Positions 17,603-26,084 of a stretch of 64,000 nucleotides of DNA are shown here, in pieces. Source of the stretch: Bacteroidota bacterium (GTDB lineage Bacteria > Bacteroidota > Ignavibacteria > UBA10030 > UBA6906); assembly GCA_030835135.1 (NCBI GenBank), contig JAUQWO010000046.1, forward strand, positions 1 through 64,000, read 5' to 3'. Positions within the stretch are counted from its first letter, which is position 1. The number at the start of each line of letters is the position of its first letter. The translations under genes were made by a program, and so were the position numbers. Below the pieces are notes generated by a model that saw only the letters and a program-made list of their open reading frames with translations, was not told the DNA's origin and made no database searches.

Positions 17603-19644
17603 GCGAGTGTTCTCCGTGCGGCCTCAACGACAGCGTCGGCCGTGATCCCGAAATGGTTGTAGGCCGCCTCATACGGCGCGGAGACCCCATACCCCTCCAT
17701 GCCAATGAAGATGCCCTTCGTGCCGAGGTACCGTTCCCACCCCATGCGTACACCGGCCTCGACGGCAACGCGCGCCGTGATGGACGGCGGTAGCACCTGA
17801 TCGCGATACGATGCCGGTTGCTGCTCGAAGAGCTCCCACGAAGGCATGCTGACAACACGCGAGGAGATCCCCGCCACGGCAAGGGTCGCATGCGCCGACA
17901 GTGCAAGCGACAGTTCCGAGCCGGTGCCGATCAGGATCACCCTCGGGGTGGCGCCTTCACACACCACATATGCACCGCGCGTGAGATTCTCCGCCGGCGC
18001 GTGCGTCGTCCGGTCGATCACCGGCAACTTCTGCCGCGTCAACGCCAGGACCACCGGCCCCGTGCGGTGCTCCAGCGCGAACTTCCAGGCGGCGAGCGTC
18101 TCGTTGGCGTCCGACGGCCGGAGCACGATCAGTCCGGGCATTGCACGGAGCGACGCAAAATGTTCCACCGCCTGGTGCGTCGGTCCATCCTCGCCGAGCC
18201 CGATGCTGTCGTGGGTGTACACGAAGATCGACGGATACCGGGACAGCGCGGCCAGGCGAACCGACGCCCGCATGTAATCCACGAAACAGAAGAAGGTCGC
18301 GCCGTAGGGCGTGATGAGGTCGCTCACCGCGATGCCGTTCAGAATGGCGCCCATCGCGTGCTCACGCACGCCGAACCGCAGATACCGGCCGGCCCTGTTC
18401 TCCCGCGAGAAATCCACTGCTCCCTTGAAGCGGGTGTTGTTGGACGGGGTCAGATCGGCGGACCCACCGATCACCATCGGCAGATGCGGCATGATCGCAT
18501 CGAGGATCTTCCCCTGCGCCTCACGCGTCGCCATCGCGGTCCCGGCTGCGAATACGGGGGCCGACGTGCGCCACAGATCCTCCCACCCCGCGGGCAACCG
18601 GCGTGCAGCGGCATCGGTGAATGCCGCGGCCAGGTCGGGGTGCGCCTGCGCATACCGGGCGAACATCGCCGACCATGCGGCATGTGCCTTCGCGCCGGCG
18701 GGAACGCATGCGCGGAACCGGGCGAGCGCGGCATCCGGGATATGGAACGACTTCTCCGGGTCCCATCCATAGCGCTGCTTGGTCAACGCCACTTCCGGCG
18801 GACCGAGCGGCGAGCCATGGGCTTCGTGTGTGTCCTGCTTGTTCGGACTCCCCCAGCCGATGTGCGAACGCATCTTGATCAGCGACGGCCGGTTCTTCTC
18901 CGCCTTCGCCGCGGTCAGCGCCTGCTCGAGCGCTCCCAGGTCGTTGCCGTCGCCTCCCACCGTCTGCACGAACCAACCGTATGCTTCGTACCGTGCCGCG
19001 ACGTCCTCCGAGAACGACAGCGACGTCGCGCCATCGATGGAGATGTGGTTGTCATCGTAGATGACGATCAGATTGTCCAGTCCGAGATGCCCGGCAAGCG
19101 AGGAGGCCTCGGACGAGACGCCCTCCTGCAGGCAGCCGTCACCGGCGATCACGTAGATGGCGTAGTCGATCACCGGGAAGCCATCGCGGTTGTAGTATGC
19201 GGCGAGATATTTTTCGGCGATCGCCATGCCGACCGCACTCGAGATTCCCTGGCCCAGCGGACCGGTGGTGAGTTCCACGCCCGGCGTATGACCGTACTCC
19301 GGGTGGCCCGGGGTCTGGCTGCCCATCTGGCGGAACTGCTTGATATCGTCGAGGGTGAGCGGATAGCCGGTGAGGTGAAGCATCGAATACAGCAGCATGC
19401 ACCCGTGGCCGGCCGAGAGTACGAACCGGTCACGGTTCACCCACTTCGGGTCCGCCGGGTCATGCTTCATGTGCTTCGTCCACAACGCATACGCCGCGGG
19501 CGCCATGCCCATGGTCATGCCCGGGTGGCCGGAGTTCGCTTTCTGGATAGCATCGATGCACAGGCAGCGAATAGTATTGATCGAAAGGTCATCCAGCTCG
19601 CTGACGCTGGCATGACGCGGTAACGGAGAGATCGTCTGGGTCAC
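17599..19644 (-). CDS. tkt: Transketolase
   Basis: 682 aa from the GTG at 19644, which has GGGAG about 8 nt upstream; an ATG at 19680 would add 12 residues with no better ribosome site. Thiamine-diphosphate enzyme of the pentose phosphate pathway. Motifs: ANSGHPGMTMGMAP at about 35, SAGHGCMLLYS, HTPGVELTTGPLGQG, the ThDP signature GDGCLQEGVSSEASSLAG with the DNHIS metal-site continuation, GWGSPNKQDTHEAHGSPLG, FGVREHAMGAILNG, and EDGPTHQAVEHFASLRA in the pyrimidine-binding domain. First gene of tkt-rpiB-tal-ppgK, preceded by a -33/-7 promoter at 19690-19719. Confidence 0.96.
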   Translation of the reverse strand: MTQTISPLPRHASVSELDDLSINTIRCLCIDAIQKANSGHPGMTMGMAPAAYALWTKHMKHDPADPKWVNRDRFVLSAGHGCMLLYSMLHLTGYPLTLDDIKQFRQMGSQTPGHPEYGHTPGVELTTGPLGQGISSAVGMAIAEKYLAAYYNRDGFPVIDYAIYVIAGDGCLQEGVSSEASSLAGHLGLDNLIVIYDDNHISIDGATSLSFSEDVAARYEAYGWFVQTVGGDGNDLGALEQALTAAKAEKNRPSLIKMRSHIGWGSPNKQDTHEAHGSPLGPPEVALTKQRYGWDPEKSFHIPDAALARFRACVPAGAKAHAAWSAMFARYAQAHPDLAAAFTDAAARRLPAGWEDLWRTSAPVFAAGTAMATREAQGKILDAIMPHLPMVIGGSADLTPSNNTRFKGAVDFSRENRAGRYLRFGVREHAMGAILNGIAVSDLITPYGATFFCFVDYMRASVRLAALSRYPSIFVYTHDSIGLGEDGPTHQAVEHFASLRAMPGLIVLRPSDANETLAAWKFALEHRTGPVVLALTRQKLPVIDRTTHAPAENLTRGAYVVCEGATPRVILIGTGSELSLALSAHATLAVAGISSRVVSMPSWELFEQQPASYRDQVLPPSITARVAVEAGVRMGWERYLGTKGIFIGMEGYGVSAPYEAAYNHFGITADAVVEAARRTLA

Positions 19645-19689
19645 TGCAAGACTCCCAAGAGGTAAGAGGGAAAAAAACACTGCATCGTA

Positions 19690-19719
19690 AAAAGATAGGA
19701 AAAATCACGTGAGATTCAA
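19690..19719 (-). promoter_or_regulatory. -33/-7 promoter of the tkt operon
   Basis: Minus-strand TTG (19717-19719), 19-nt spacer, TATCTTTT (19690-19697), 46 nt before the tkt GTG. It lies immediately after the pgi terminator, so tkt starts its own transcript. Confidence 0.6.
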
Positions 19720-19724
19720 TGCGA

Positions 19725-19752
19725 ATGCCCCGGTCAGCATCGGCCGGGGCAT
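19725..19752 (-). terminator. Terminator hairpin downstream of pgi
   Basis: Perfect 9-bp arms (19725-19733 and 19744-19752) with a 10-nt loop, 28 bp beyond the pgi stop, followed on the minus strand by a moderately T-rich stretch. Confidence 0.65.
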
Positions 19753-19779
19753 CCGGGTAAAGTTACCTTGAACCGGGGG

Positions 19780-21435
19780 TCAGGACCGTGAAGCGGCGAG
19801 ATCCCGACGGACCTCGTCAATGAGCCCGGCGGTCGATGCATCATGCGCAGCGCGGGGACCATCAGGATCGAGCTCCGGCAGAATGGCTTTTGCCAGCTGT
19901 TTTCCGAGTTCAACACCCCACTGGTCGTAAGAATTGATGCGCCAGACGATCCCCTGCACGAAGATCCGGTGTTCGTACATCGCCAGCAGGGCACCGATTG
20001 AACGCGGGGTCAGCTTCTTGAACAGGATCGTTGTCGTCGGACGATTGCCCGGGAAGACCTTGTGTGGAAGGAGGCGTTCCAGCGCATCCCCGGACAATCC
20101 TGCACGGGAGAGTTCCTCACGCGCCTCCTCCACGGTCTTGCCACGCATCAGTGCCTCGGTCTGCGCAAGAAAATTGGAGAGCAGCAGGCGGTGATGCTCG
20201 CCGATCGGGTTGTGACTCTCGAGCGGCATGAGAAAATCCGCCGGCACCATCTGCGTTCCCTGATGGATCAGTTGATAGAACGCGTGCTGCCCGTTCGTCC
20301 CCGGTTCACCCCAGATGATCGGACCCGTGGCATACGTCACCACCTGACCATCGCGGTCCACCCGCTTTCCGTTGCTCTCCATGTCCGCCTGCTGCAGATA
20401 GGCAGGCAGCCGGTGCAGATACTGGTCGTACGGCAGGATGGCATGACTCCGGGCATCGAAGAAGTTCACGTACCAGATCCCGATCATCGCCAGAACGACC
20501 GGGATATTCTTCTCCAACGGGGCGGTGCGGAAGTGCTCGTCCATCCCGTGCGCGCCATCGAGCAGCTCCTCGAATCCCTCCATCCCGATCGCCAGTGCAA
20601 TGGAGAGACCGATGGCGGACCAGAGCGAATAGCGCCCCCCGACCCAATCCCAGAACGCAAACATGTTCTTCGGATCGATCCCGAACTTCACCACTTCCTG
20701 CGTGTTCGTCGACAGTGCCACGAAGTGCAGCGAGACATCCGCCGCGTCTCCCAGACCCCGCAGGAACCAGGCCCGCGCGCTGTGCGCGTTCGCAAGTGTT
20801 TCCTGCGTGGTGAATGTCTTGGACGCGATGATGAACAGCGTCGTCGCCGGATCGAGATGCCGCAGCGCCTCGGCGCAGTGCGTGCCGTCCACATTGGACA
20901 CGAAGTGCACCTTCAGCCGTGGATGGTGATACGGGCGCAGCGCCTCCGTCACCATGACGGGCCCGAGGTCGGACCCTCCGATGCCGATGTTCACGATATC
21001 CGTCATGGGCAGACCGGTGCATCCACGCCACTGTCCATCGCGCACCGCGTTCACGAATTCCCGCATATGTCCCAGCACCGCGCGCACGTCGGGGATCACA
21101 TCGGTGCCGTCGACCGTCATCTGTGCGGGACCGCGCGCACGGAGCGCGACGTGGTACACCGCACGCCCTTCAGTGAAGTTGATCTTCTCCCCCGCGAACA
21201 TCCGGGCACGCCATCCCTCCACATCTTCCTGCCGGGCGAGCGCCAGCAACAGGCGCATGGTCTCGTCCGTGATGATGTGCTTCGAATGGTCGAACAGGAT
21301 GTCCTCGTGGCGCAACGAGAACCGGGTGAAGCGCGATGGGTCCTGCGCGAACAGCTCGCGCATGTGGACGGTCCGGATCGCCTGATGGTGCTCCGCAAGA
21401 GCGCGCCACGCGGGTGTTTGGGGAAGCGGCGTCAT
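19780..21435 (-). CDS. pgi: Glucose-6-phosphate isomerase
   Basis: 551 aa from the ATG at 21435; upstream in-frame residues to 21534 do not look like Pgi and would overlap dsbD. Interconverts glucose 6-phosphate and fructose 6-phosphate in the cytoplasm. Motifs: [18 protein letters not shown] at about 80, [23 protein letters not shown], the first Pgi signature ([13 protein letters not shown]), [34 protein letters not shown], and the second signature at the C-terminus ([18 protein letters not shown]). It receives the PpgK product; it may be co-transcribed with dsbD upstream, 58 bp away. Confidence 0.96.
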   Translation of the reverse strand: MTPLPQTPAWRALAEHHQAIRTVHMRELFAQDPSRFTRFSLRHEDILFDHSKHIITDETMRLLLALARQEDVEGWRARMFAGEKINFTEGRAVYHVALRARGPAQMTVDGTDVIPDVRAVLGHMREFVNAVRDGQWRGCTGLPMTDIVNIGIGGSDLGPVMVTEALRPYHHPRLKVHFVSNVDGTHCAEALRHLDPATTLFIIASKTFTTQETLANAHSARAWFLRGLGDAADVSLHFVALSTNTQEVVKFGIDPKNMFAFWDWVGGRYSLWSAIGLSIALAIGMEGFEELLDGAHGMDEHFRTAPLEKNIPVVLAMIGIWYVNFFDARSHAILPYDQYLHRLPAYLQQADMESNGKRVDRDGQVVTYATGPIIWGEPGTNGQHAFYQLIHQGTQMVPADFLMPLESHNPIGEHHRLLLSNFLAQTEALMRGKTVEEAREELSRAGLSGDALERLLPHKVFPGNRPTTTILFKKLTPRSIGALLAMYEHRIFVQGIVWRINSYDQWGVELGKQLAKAILPELDPDGPRAAHDASTAGLIDEVRRDLAASRS

Positions 21436-21493
21436 CGATGTCTCCGGACCGAGAGTAGTATGAATGGGCGAACAGGCTGTGCGTCCCCGTGCA

Positions 21494-23749
21494 TCACGGC
21501 GCGGACGACCGTCCCGGGGCAACAGCCCCGGCAACCGCTTCGAGCACGATCCCGGTGGTGATCACTTCGGGCAACACCACCGGCGATGTTGCATCGCCGG
21601 CGTGGAACACGACATAGAGCGGCACCCCGGACCTGCCGAACCGCGAGAGCAGACGCGTGATCTCCGGGTTGCGGTTCGTCCAGTCCGCCTTCATCGCCAC
21701 GATGCCGGACGAGCGGAACCGTTCAACGACCGCCGGATCGCGGAGCACGGTGCGCTCATTCACCTTACAGGTCAGGCACCATTCCGCGGTGAAGTCGAGG
21801 AACACCGGCTTGCCGGCACGGAGATGTCCTTCCAGGGCTGCCGTCGAGAAGGGTTCCCACGCGATCCCCTCGCCTTCCGCCTGCCGTTCCTGCTGCGCGG
21901 GTGTGCCGGCGATGGCTGCGCGGATGTCCAGGGCCGACTCAATGAAGTACAGGTAGCCACCGACGGCGATCACGGCGGAGATCAGCCAGATCAGATACAC
22001 CTGACGGCGCGAGGCGGTGAGTGTGGCGAATCGGCCGAGCAGCCACGCGGCAACCGCAATGGCAAGAAGGAATGCGCCGGTCCAGATCACGGCTTCCATG
22101 CCCAGTTGTTTGCCGAGGATGTACAGCAGCCAGAGGAGTGTTGCCATCATGAGGAAGCCCATGAACTGCTTCGCGGTCTCCATCCAGGCGCCGGGTTTCG
22201 GGAGGTATTTCAGCCATGCCGGCCGCGCCGTGAGCAACAGGTAGGGCAATGCCATGCCGAACGCCGCAAGTCCGAAGATCAGCAGGATGCCGCCGGCGGG
22301 CTGGGCGAAGGCGAAACCAAGTGCAGAGCCAAGGAACGGCGCCGTGCACGGCGTGGCAAGGATTGTCGCGAACACGCCTTCGGAGAATGAACTCAGATAC
22401 GCGCTGCCCTTCCCTTCCTGACGCGCGATCGTGGAACTGACACCGGCAACGGCTGCACCCGGAAGACGGATCTCGTAGACGCCGAAGAGGCTCAGGCCGA
22501 ACGCGAAGACCACGGCACTCATGATGACGACGAACGTCGGTTCCTGGAACTGGAATCCCCAGCCGACCTGCTGGCCGGCAAGCTTCAGCAGGATCACGAT
22601 CAGTGCGAGCACGAGGAACGACGCGAGGATGCCGGCGGAGAACGCCCACCCGAGCCGGCGTACGCGCCGCGGCTCATCACCCGCCATTTTCACCAGGCCG
22701 AAGATCTTCAACGCGATCACCGGCAACACGCACGGCATCACATTCAGGAGCATACCACCGAGGACTGAAAAGAGCGCATACACCCAGAGCGAAGGCTGAC
22801 CGCCACTCCCTGACACCGGGGTGAAATCCCTGTCGAGCAATCCCTTCACTTCTCCCGTCGATGCAGACTGCCCCTGCAACGGCACGCTGATCTCCAGGCC
22901 GTGCATGGCACCATCACCACCGCGGTACACGAGCGCGCCCTGCACCTGCTGCGGTTGCGGAACATCCGGTGTCCGGGTCACCGGCACCGTGATCACCGCA
23001 TCGGATCCATCCAGCGTGACCGTCGTCCGGCCTATCGTGATCCCTTCCACCGGATACGGGAACAGATCGGGGAGGGCCGATGCGCTGATGATGGCCGGAC
23101 TGCCATCGGTCGCGGAGACGCGGATCGTGATCGCCTTCTCTTCCACGGTCGCGCGGAAGCGCACGGGCGATGCATCACCTGCGGGCACAGGGACGCGGGC
23201 CCGATAGCGGGAGAACATGGATGCATGCATCGGAACCGGCTCCGTGTCCCTCACCGGCAGGACGAGCGTCGCACTCCCTTCACCCGGAACGCAGGTCCGC
23301 TCACATTCCAGCCAGTTCGCCTCCAGCCGGAAGGTTGCGGTCGTTCCCGGGACCAGGTCACCGGGAGGGGTGACCGGCACGAGGAGCATGACCTCGTCCG
23401 AGTACGCGAACGTGAGAAGGTCTCCCTCTTCGAGCTTCTTCTCTGGCAAGGGCCATGCGGTGGGACCGACGGTGAATCCTGCGGGAAGCGTCCAGTTCAA
23501 TTCGGTCGGCAGACCGGATTCTCCGGGATTCCGCCAGTACGTATGCCACCCTGTGTCCATGCGCAGAAGGACACCGATCGTGAACGGTGCGCCCGGGCGG
23601 ATCTCACGCACATCCGCGATGAGGCTGACACGCGTGTGGCCGCTCGGGTCGGGTGTTACAGCCTGGGTAGCTCGGGAGTCGGGACGGGGAGCAAGGAGGA
23701 GGACGAGGAGCAGGAGAACACCGCGAGAGAACCGACCTCTACTTTTCAT
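21494..23749 (-). CDS. dsbD: DsbD-like thiol:disulfide interchange protein
   Basis: About 751 aa from the ATG at 23749 (an ATG at 23767 adds six residues). It passes reducing power from cytoplasmic thioredoxin across the inner membrane. Order: signal peptide ([11 protein letters not shown]), N-terminal periplasmic DsbD-alpha-like domain ([31 protein letters not shown] with two Cys), an eight-helix membrane domain with the conserved Cys in [13 protein letters not shown] and [17 protein letters not shown], and a C-terminal thioredoxin domain with [13 protein letters not shown] near residue 645. All six expected redox cysteines are visible. The start overlaps the small membrane-protein gene upstream by 11 bp. 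Confidence 0.9.
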   Translation of the reverse strand: MKSRGRFSRGVLLLLVLLLAPRPDSRATQAVTPDPSGHTRVSLIADVREIRPGAPFTIGVLLRMDTGWHTYWRNPGESGLPTELNWTLPAGFTVGPTAWPLPEKKLEEGDLLTFAYSDEVMLLVPVTPPGDLVPGTTATFRLEANWLECERTCVPGEGSATLVLPVRDTEPVPMHASMFSRYRARVPVPAGDASPVRFRATVEEKAITIRVSATDGSPAIISASALPDLFPYPVEGITIGRTTVTLDGSDAVITVPVTRTPDVPQPQQVQGALVYRGGDGAMHGLEISVPLQGQSASTGEVKGLLDRDFTPVSGSGGQPSLWVYALFSVLGGMLLNVMPCVLPVIALKIFGLVKMAGDEPRRVRRLGWAFSAGILASFLVLALIVILLKLAGQQVGWGFQFQEPTFVVIMSAVVFAFGLSLFGVYEIRLPGAAVAGVSSTIARQEGKGSAYLSSFSEGVFATILATPCTAPFLGSALGFAFAQPAGGILLIFGLAAFGMALPYLLLTARPAWLKYLPKPGAWMETAKQFMGFLMMATLLWLLYILGKQLGMEAVIWTGAFLLAIAVAAWLLGRFATLTASRRQVYLIWLISAVIAVGGYLYFIESALDIRAAIAGTPAQQERQAEGEGIAWEPFSTAALEGHLRAGKPVFLDFTAEWCLTCKVNERTVLRDPAVVERFRSSGIVAMKADWTNRNPEITRLLSRFGRSGVPLYVVFHAGDATSPVVLPEVITTGIVLEAVAGAVAPGRSSAP

Positions 23750-23903
23750 CCGGTGCGCCTTTGTCACTATCGTGGAGGAAATTCTTCTGCCAGCGTTTGC
23801 GGATCAGCAGAACGAAGTACCCGAAAACAACGATACCCACGATCAAAAGCAGGAAGAGATTCATGCTCCAGAACGAATAGGTATCCTGGTCCTGTACTAC
23901 CAT
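23739..23903 (-). CDS. Small single-helix membrane protein, unknown function
   Basis: 54 aa from the ATG at 23903, which fits the promoter at 23948-23978 (5' leader about 40 nt); an ATG at 23978 would begin inside that promoter. One transmembrane helix (LFLLLIVGIVVFGYFVLLI) is followed by a basic RKRWQK stop-transfer and an acidic tail. I do not recognise a family. It is the first gene before dsbD and overlaps it by 11 bp, so a role beside DsbD in membrane redox transfer is possible but only suggested by position. Confidence 0.6.
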   Translation of the reverse strand: MVVQDQDTYSFWSMNLFLLLIVGIVVFGYFVLLIRKRWQKNFLHDSDKGAPDEK

Positions 23904-23947
23904 GAGGGATCTTTCGCGTGTTGCAGTTGTAGCGCCGAGACAGTGTA

Positions 23948-23978
23948 TGAATATAGAGAATAGGGCAGGCGGATGCAA
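23948..23978 (-). promoter_or_regulatory. -33/-7 promoter of the small protein-dsbD operon
   Basis: Minus-strand TTG (23976-23978), exactly 20-nt spacer, TATATTCA (23948-23955), 44 nt before the ATG at 23903. Confidence 0.65.
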
Positions 23979-23983
23979 GCCGC

Positions 23984-24589
23984 TCAGCGGTGGAGCCAGT
24001 CCCGCAGCAAGCGGTCGTACTCGCCCGGCGGCAGCGCGGGGACCGTCAACGTGCCCCGGGCGATCCGCTGACGGAGGGCCTCGTAGAGGAGCACGGCGGT
24101 GGCAACGGACACATTCAGGCTTTCGATCATCCCCTGCATGGGGATCTGGACCGCGGCATCGGCAAGGCGCAGCGCCTCATCCGATACACCGCGGTGTTCA
24201 TTCCCGAGAACGAAGGCAACGGGCCCGGACAGGTCCTCCTCGAAGACCGTGCGCGATCCCGCGGTGACGCGTGTTGCCAGGATGCGATAGCCTTCCGCGC
24301 GGAGCGTCGCAAAGCACGATTCCACCGACGTGTGCCGGCGCCGGTCCACCCACTTGCTGGCACTGGAAGAGCTCTTTTTTCCGATGCGGGGGAATGTTTC
24401 GGTCGTGTAGAGCAATTCCACGCCGACCACACCCACCGCATCGCACGAGCGGAGAATGGCGCTCACGTTGTGCGGATCGTGGATATTCTCCATGACAACC
24501 GTCAACCCCGGCAGACGCCGCCCGAGGACCTCGGCGATGCGCTTCTGGCGGCGTGTGCTAGGAAGCAAGATGTTCTTCGGGTTGGACAT
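23984..24589 (-). CDS. trmH: TrmH-type tRNA/rRNA 2'-O-methyltransferase (SPOUT)
   Basis: 201 aa. SPOUT-fold SAM-dependent ribose methylase, most like tRNA Gm18 methylase TrmH: N-terminal RRQKRIAEVLGRR, then VVMENIHDPHNVSAILRSCDAVG (motif 1 with the catalytic Asn/Arg), GPVAFVLGNEHRGVS (motif 2) and IPMQGMIESLNVSVATAVLLYEA (motif 3, SAM knot). The specific nucleotide cannot be proved from sequence alone. Its first 32 bp overlap the end of the EamA gene in another frame, so it sits inside the operon started at 26024-26054. Confidence 0.88.
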   Translation of the reverse strand: MSNPKNILLPSTRRQKRIAEVLGRRLPGLTVVMENIHDPHNVSAILRSCDAVGVVGVELLYTTETFPRIGKKSSSSASKWVDRRRHTSVESCFATLRAEGYRILATRVTAGSRTVFEEDLSGPVAFVLGNEHRGVSDEALRLADAAVQIPMQGMIESLNVSVATAVLLYEALRQRIARGTLTVPALPPGEYDRLLRDWLHR

Positions 24590-25448
24590 GAAGGAGGAAG
24601 ATGGCGATGATGACGAGAAGAGCGCCTGCGGCCTGCAACGGCTGCAATACCTCGCCGAGGAAGAACGCGGCGGTCACGATGGCGACAACAGGTTCCAGGG
24701 TGCTGGTGATGATGGCACGTGACGGCACGATCCAGCGGAGCGCGCCGAAGAACAGCGAGTGCGGGATGAGCAGAGAAAAGACCGCGAGCAGGAACAGGGC
24801 GCCCCAGGTCTCCACATCCAGACCCGCGTCGACCACCTTCCACGGCGGGTTCACCAGCAGCCAGAACAGGGATGCGAAGAGGATGGAATACACCGTCATG
24901 GTCCACACCCCGTGCGTCCGCAGTACCGTGCGCGTGAAGATCGTCAGGAACGCGAACCCGATGATCGATGCGATCCCGGTCACGGCCCCGATGGACGAGA
25001 TCGTCAGAGCGGACCGGTCGTATGCCCCGACCGCCAGGAAACACCCGGCCAGAGAGAGGAGTGCCGCCCCGACCTTGATACCCGTCAGCCGCTCCTCTTT
25101 GCTCCACACGGCATACAGCATGACGAAGAGCGGCGCGGTATACTGGATCAGGATCGCGGTCGCGACCGTGCTCTCGCGGATGGTGTAGTAGTACGTGAAG
25201 TTGGTGCTTGCGACACCGATGCATCCGAGGAGCGCGAATTTCCAGAGCTCGGTCCACCGGACACGCAGCACGTTGCGCCGGAAGATCAGAAAATACAGGA
25301 GCAGCAGCATGACGGAGAACGTGACGCGGGATTGGACGACGAGGACGGGGTCCAGGCTGCGGTTCAGCAGGGCCTTCGCGCCGGTGGCGGACACGCCCCA
25401 CAGCACGGCCGCGCCGATGATCATAATGATACCACGGACCTCTTTCAT
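24558..25448 (-). CDS. EamA/DMT-family transporter
   Basis: 296 aa with ten predicted transmembrane helices in two EamA repeats: IIMIIGAAVLWGVSATGAKALL opens repeat 1 and IGAVTGIASIIGFAFLTIF opens repeat 2, with the family PLFVMLYAVW and EPVVAIVTAAFFLGEVL stretches ending each. Inner-membrane exporter or permease of small metabolites (amino acids, nucleosides or drugs in known cases); substrate unknown. It overlaps the upstream hypothetical gene by 4 bp and the trmH start by 32 bp. Confidence 0.9.
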   Translation of the reverse strand: MKEVRGIIMIIGAAVLWGVSATGAKALLNRSLDPVLVVQSRVTFSVMLLLLYFLIFRRNVLRVRWTELWKFALLGCIGVASTNFTYYYTIRESTVATAILIQYTAPLFVMLYAVWSKEERLTGIKVGAALLSLAGCFLAVGAYDRSALTISSIGAVTGIASIIGFAFLTIFTRTVLRTHGVWTMTVYSILFASLFWLLVNPPWKVVDAGLDVETWGALFLLAVFSLLIPHSLFFGALRWIVPSRAIITSTLEPVVAIVTAAFFLGEVLQPLQAAGALLVIIAIFLLHVQPEEHLAS

Positions 25449-26005
25449 GCGACGGGAGGAACCTCTCCGGCGGGCGGATCGGCCTGGTCATCGGCCTTCC
25501 GGCGGCACCATTCACTACGGTCGGCATCACCCGCCAGATCGTACAGCTGGGCCAGACGCCGGTACAGGACCTCAGGGTGCGGAACGGTGTCCACGCCGCG
25601 CCGGAGGAAATCCACCAGCGCCATCAACGGCGGGATATTGAGGTCAGGATCATAGCAGTCACACGCGTCAAGATACGGATCCACCTCCCCGGGGCGGATC
25701 GCAGAAGCCTTCATATAATAGTAGAGGGCCAACTCGTAGTTGTCGTCGGAGGACGATGTGACCTCGAAGACGCTTGCGAGCCACAGGTACACATCGTAGG
25801 CGAGATTCTCGAACTCGGCGGCAAGCTTCTCGCCAAAGAGGCGGATCTCATCCGGGGTCAGCGACTGGTTCCAGAACAGCAACCGGTAGGGTTCCACATC
25901 ATTCACCCCCTGGCGGAGCGCCGCCTGAAAGACGTCGAAGATCTCGTTGAAGTCGGTGGAGGTCGAGAACGTGTGACGTATGTCGTCTAAGGAATAGGGG
26001 CTCAT
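25445..26005 (-). CDS. Hypothetical TPR-like protein
   Basis: 186 aa, acidic, no signal peptide. I recognise no family. A helical-repeat character is suggested by YELALYYYMKASAIRPGEVDPYLDACDCY and VLYRRLAQLYDLAGDADRSEWC, which read like tetratricopeptide helices. First gene of an operon with the EamA transporter (4-bp overlap) and trmH, driven by the promoter at 26024-26054. Given the very short leader (about 14 nt) and absence of a clear Shine-Dalgarno sequence, translation may be leader-independent, as is common in Bacteroidota. Confidence 0.7.
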   Translation of the reverse strand: MSPYSLDDIRHTFSTSTDFNEIFDVFQAALRQGVNDVEPYRLLFWNQSLTPDEIRLFGEKLAAEFENLAYDVYLWLASVFEVTSSSDDNYELALYYYMKASAIRPGEVDPYLDACDCYDPDLNIPPLMALVDFLRRGVDTVPHPEVLYRRLAQLYDLAGDADRSEWCRRKADDQADPPAGEVPPVA

Positions 26006-26023
26006 GGTGGCAGGAGTCTGAGC

Positions 26024-26054
26024 GAAACTTATGAAACGCCGTCAAGAAAAGCAA
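26024..26054 (-). promoter_or_regulatory. -33/-7 promoter of the hypothetical-EamA-trmH operon
   Basis: Minus-strand TTG (26052-26054), 20-nt spacer, TAAGTTTC (26024-26031); only about 19 nt before the ATG at 26005. Confidence 0.65.
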
Positions 26055-26084
26055 CCTGCGTCCCCGCCCCTCCGGTACCGCCGA

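Noticed and set aside
17818-19623. Plus-strand open frame of 601 codons
   Set aside because: Antisense to transketolase, which has all family motifs; composition is Arg/His-rich, typical of a shadow.
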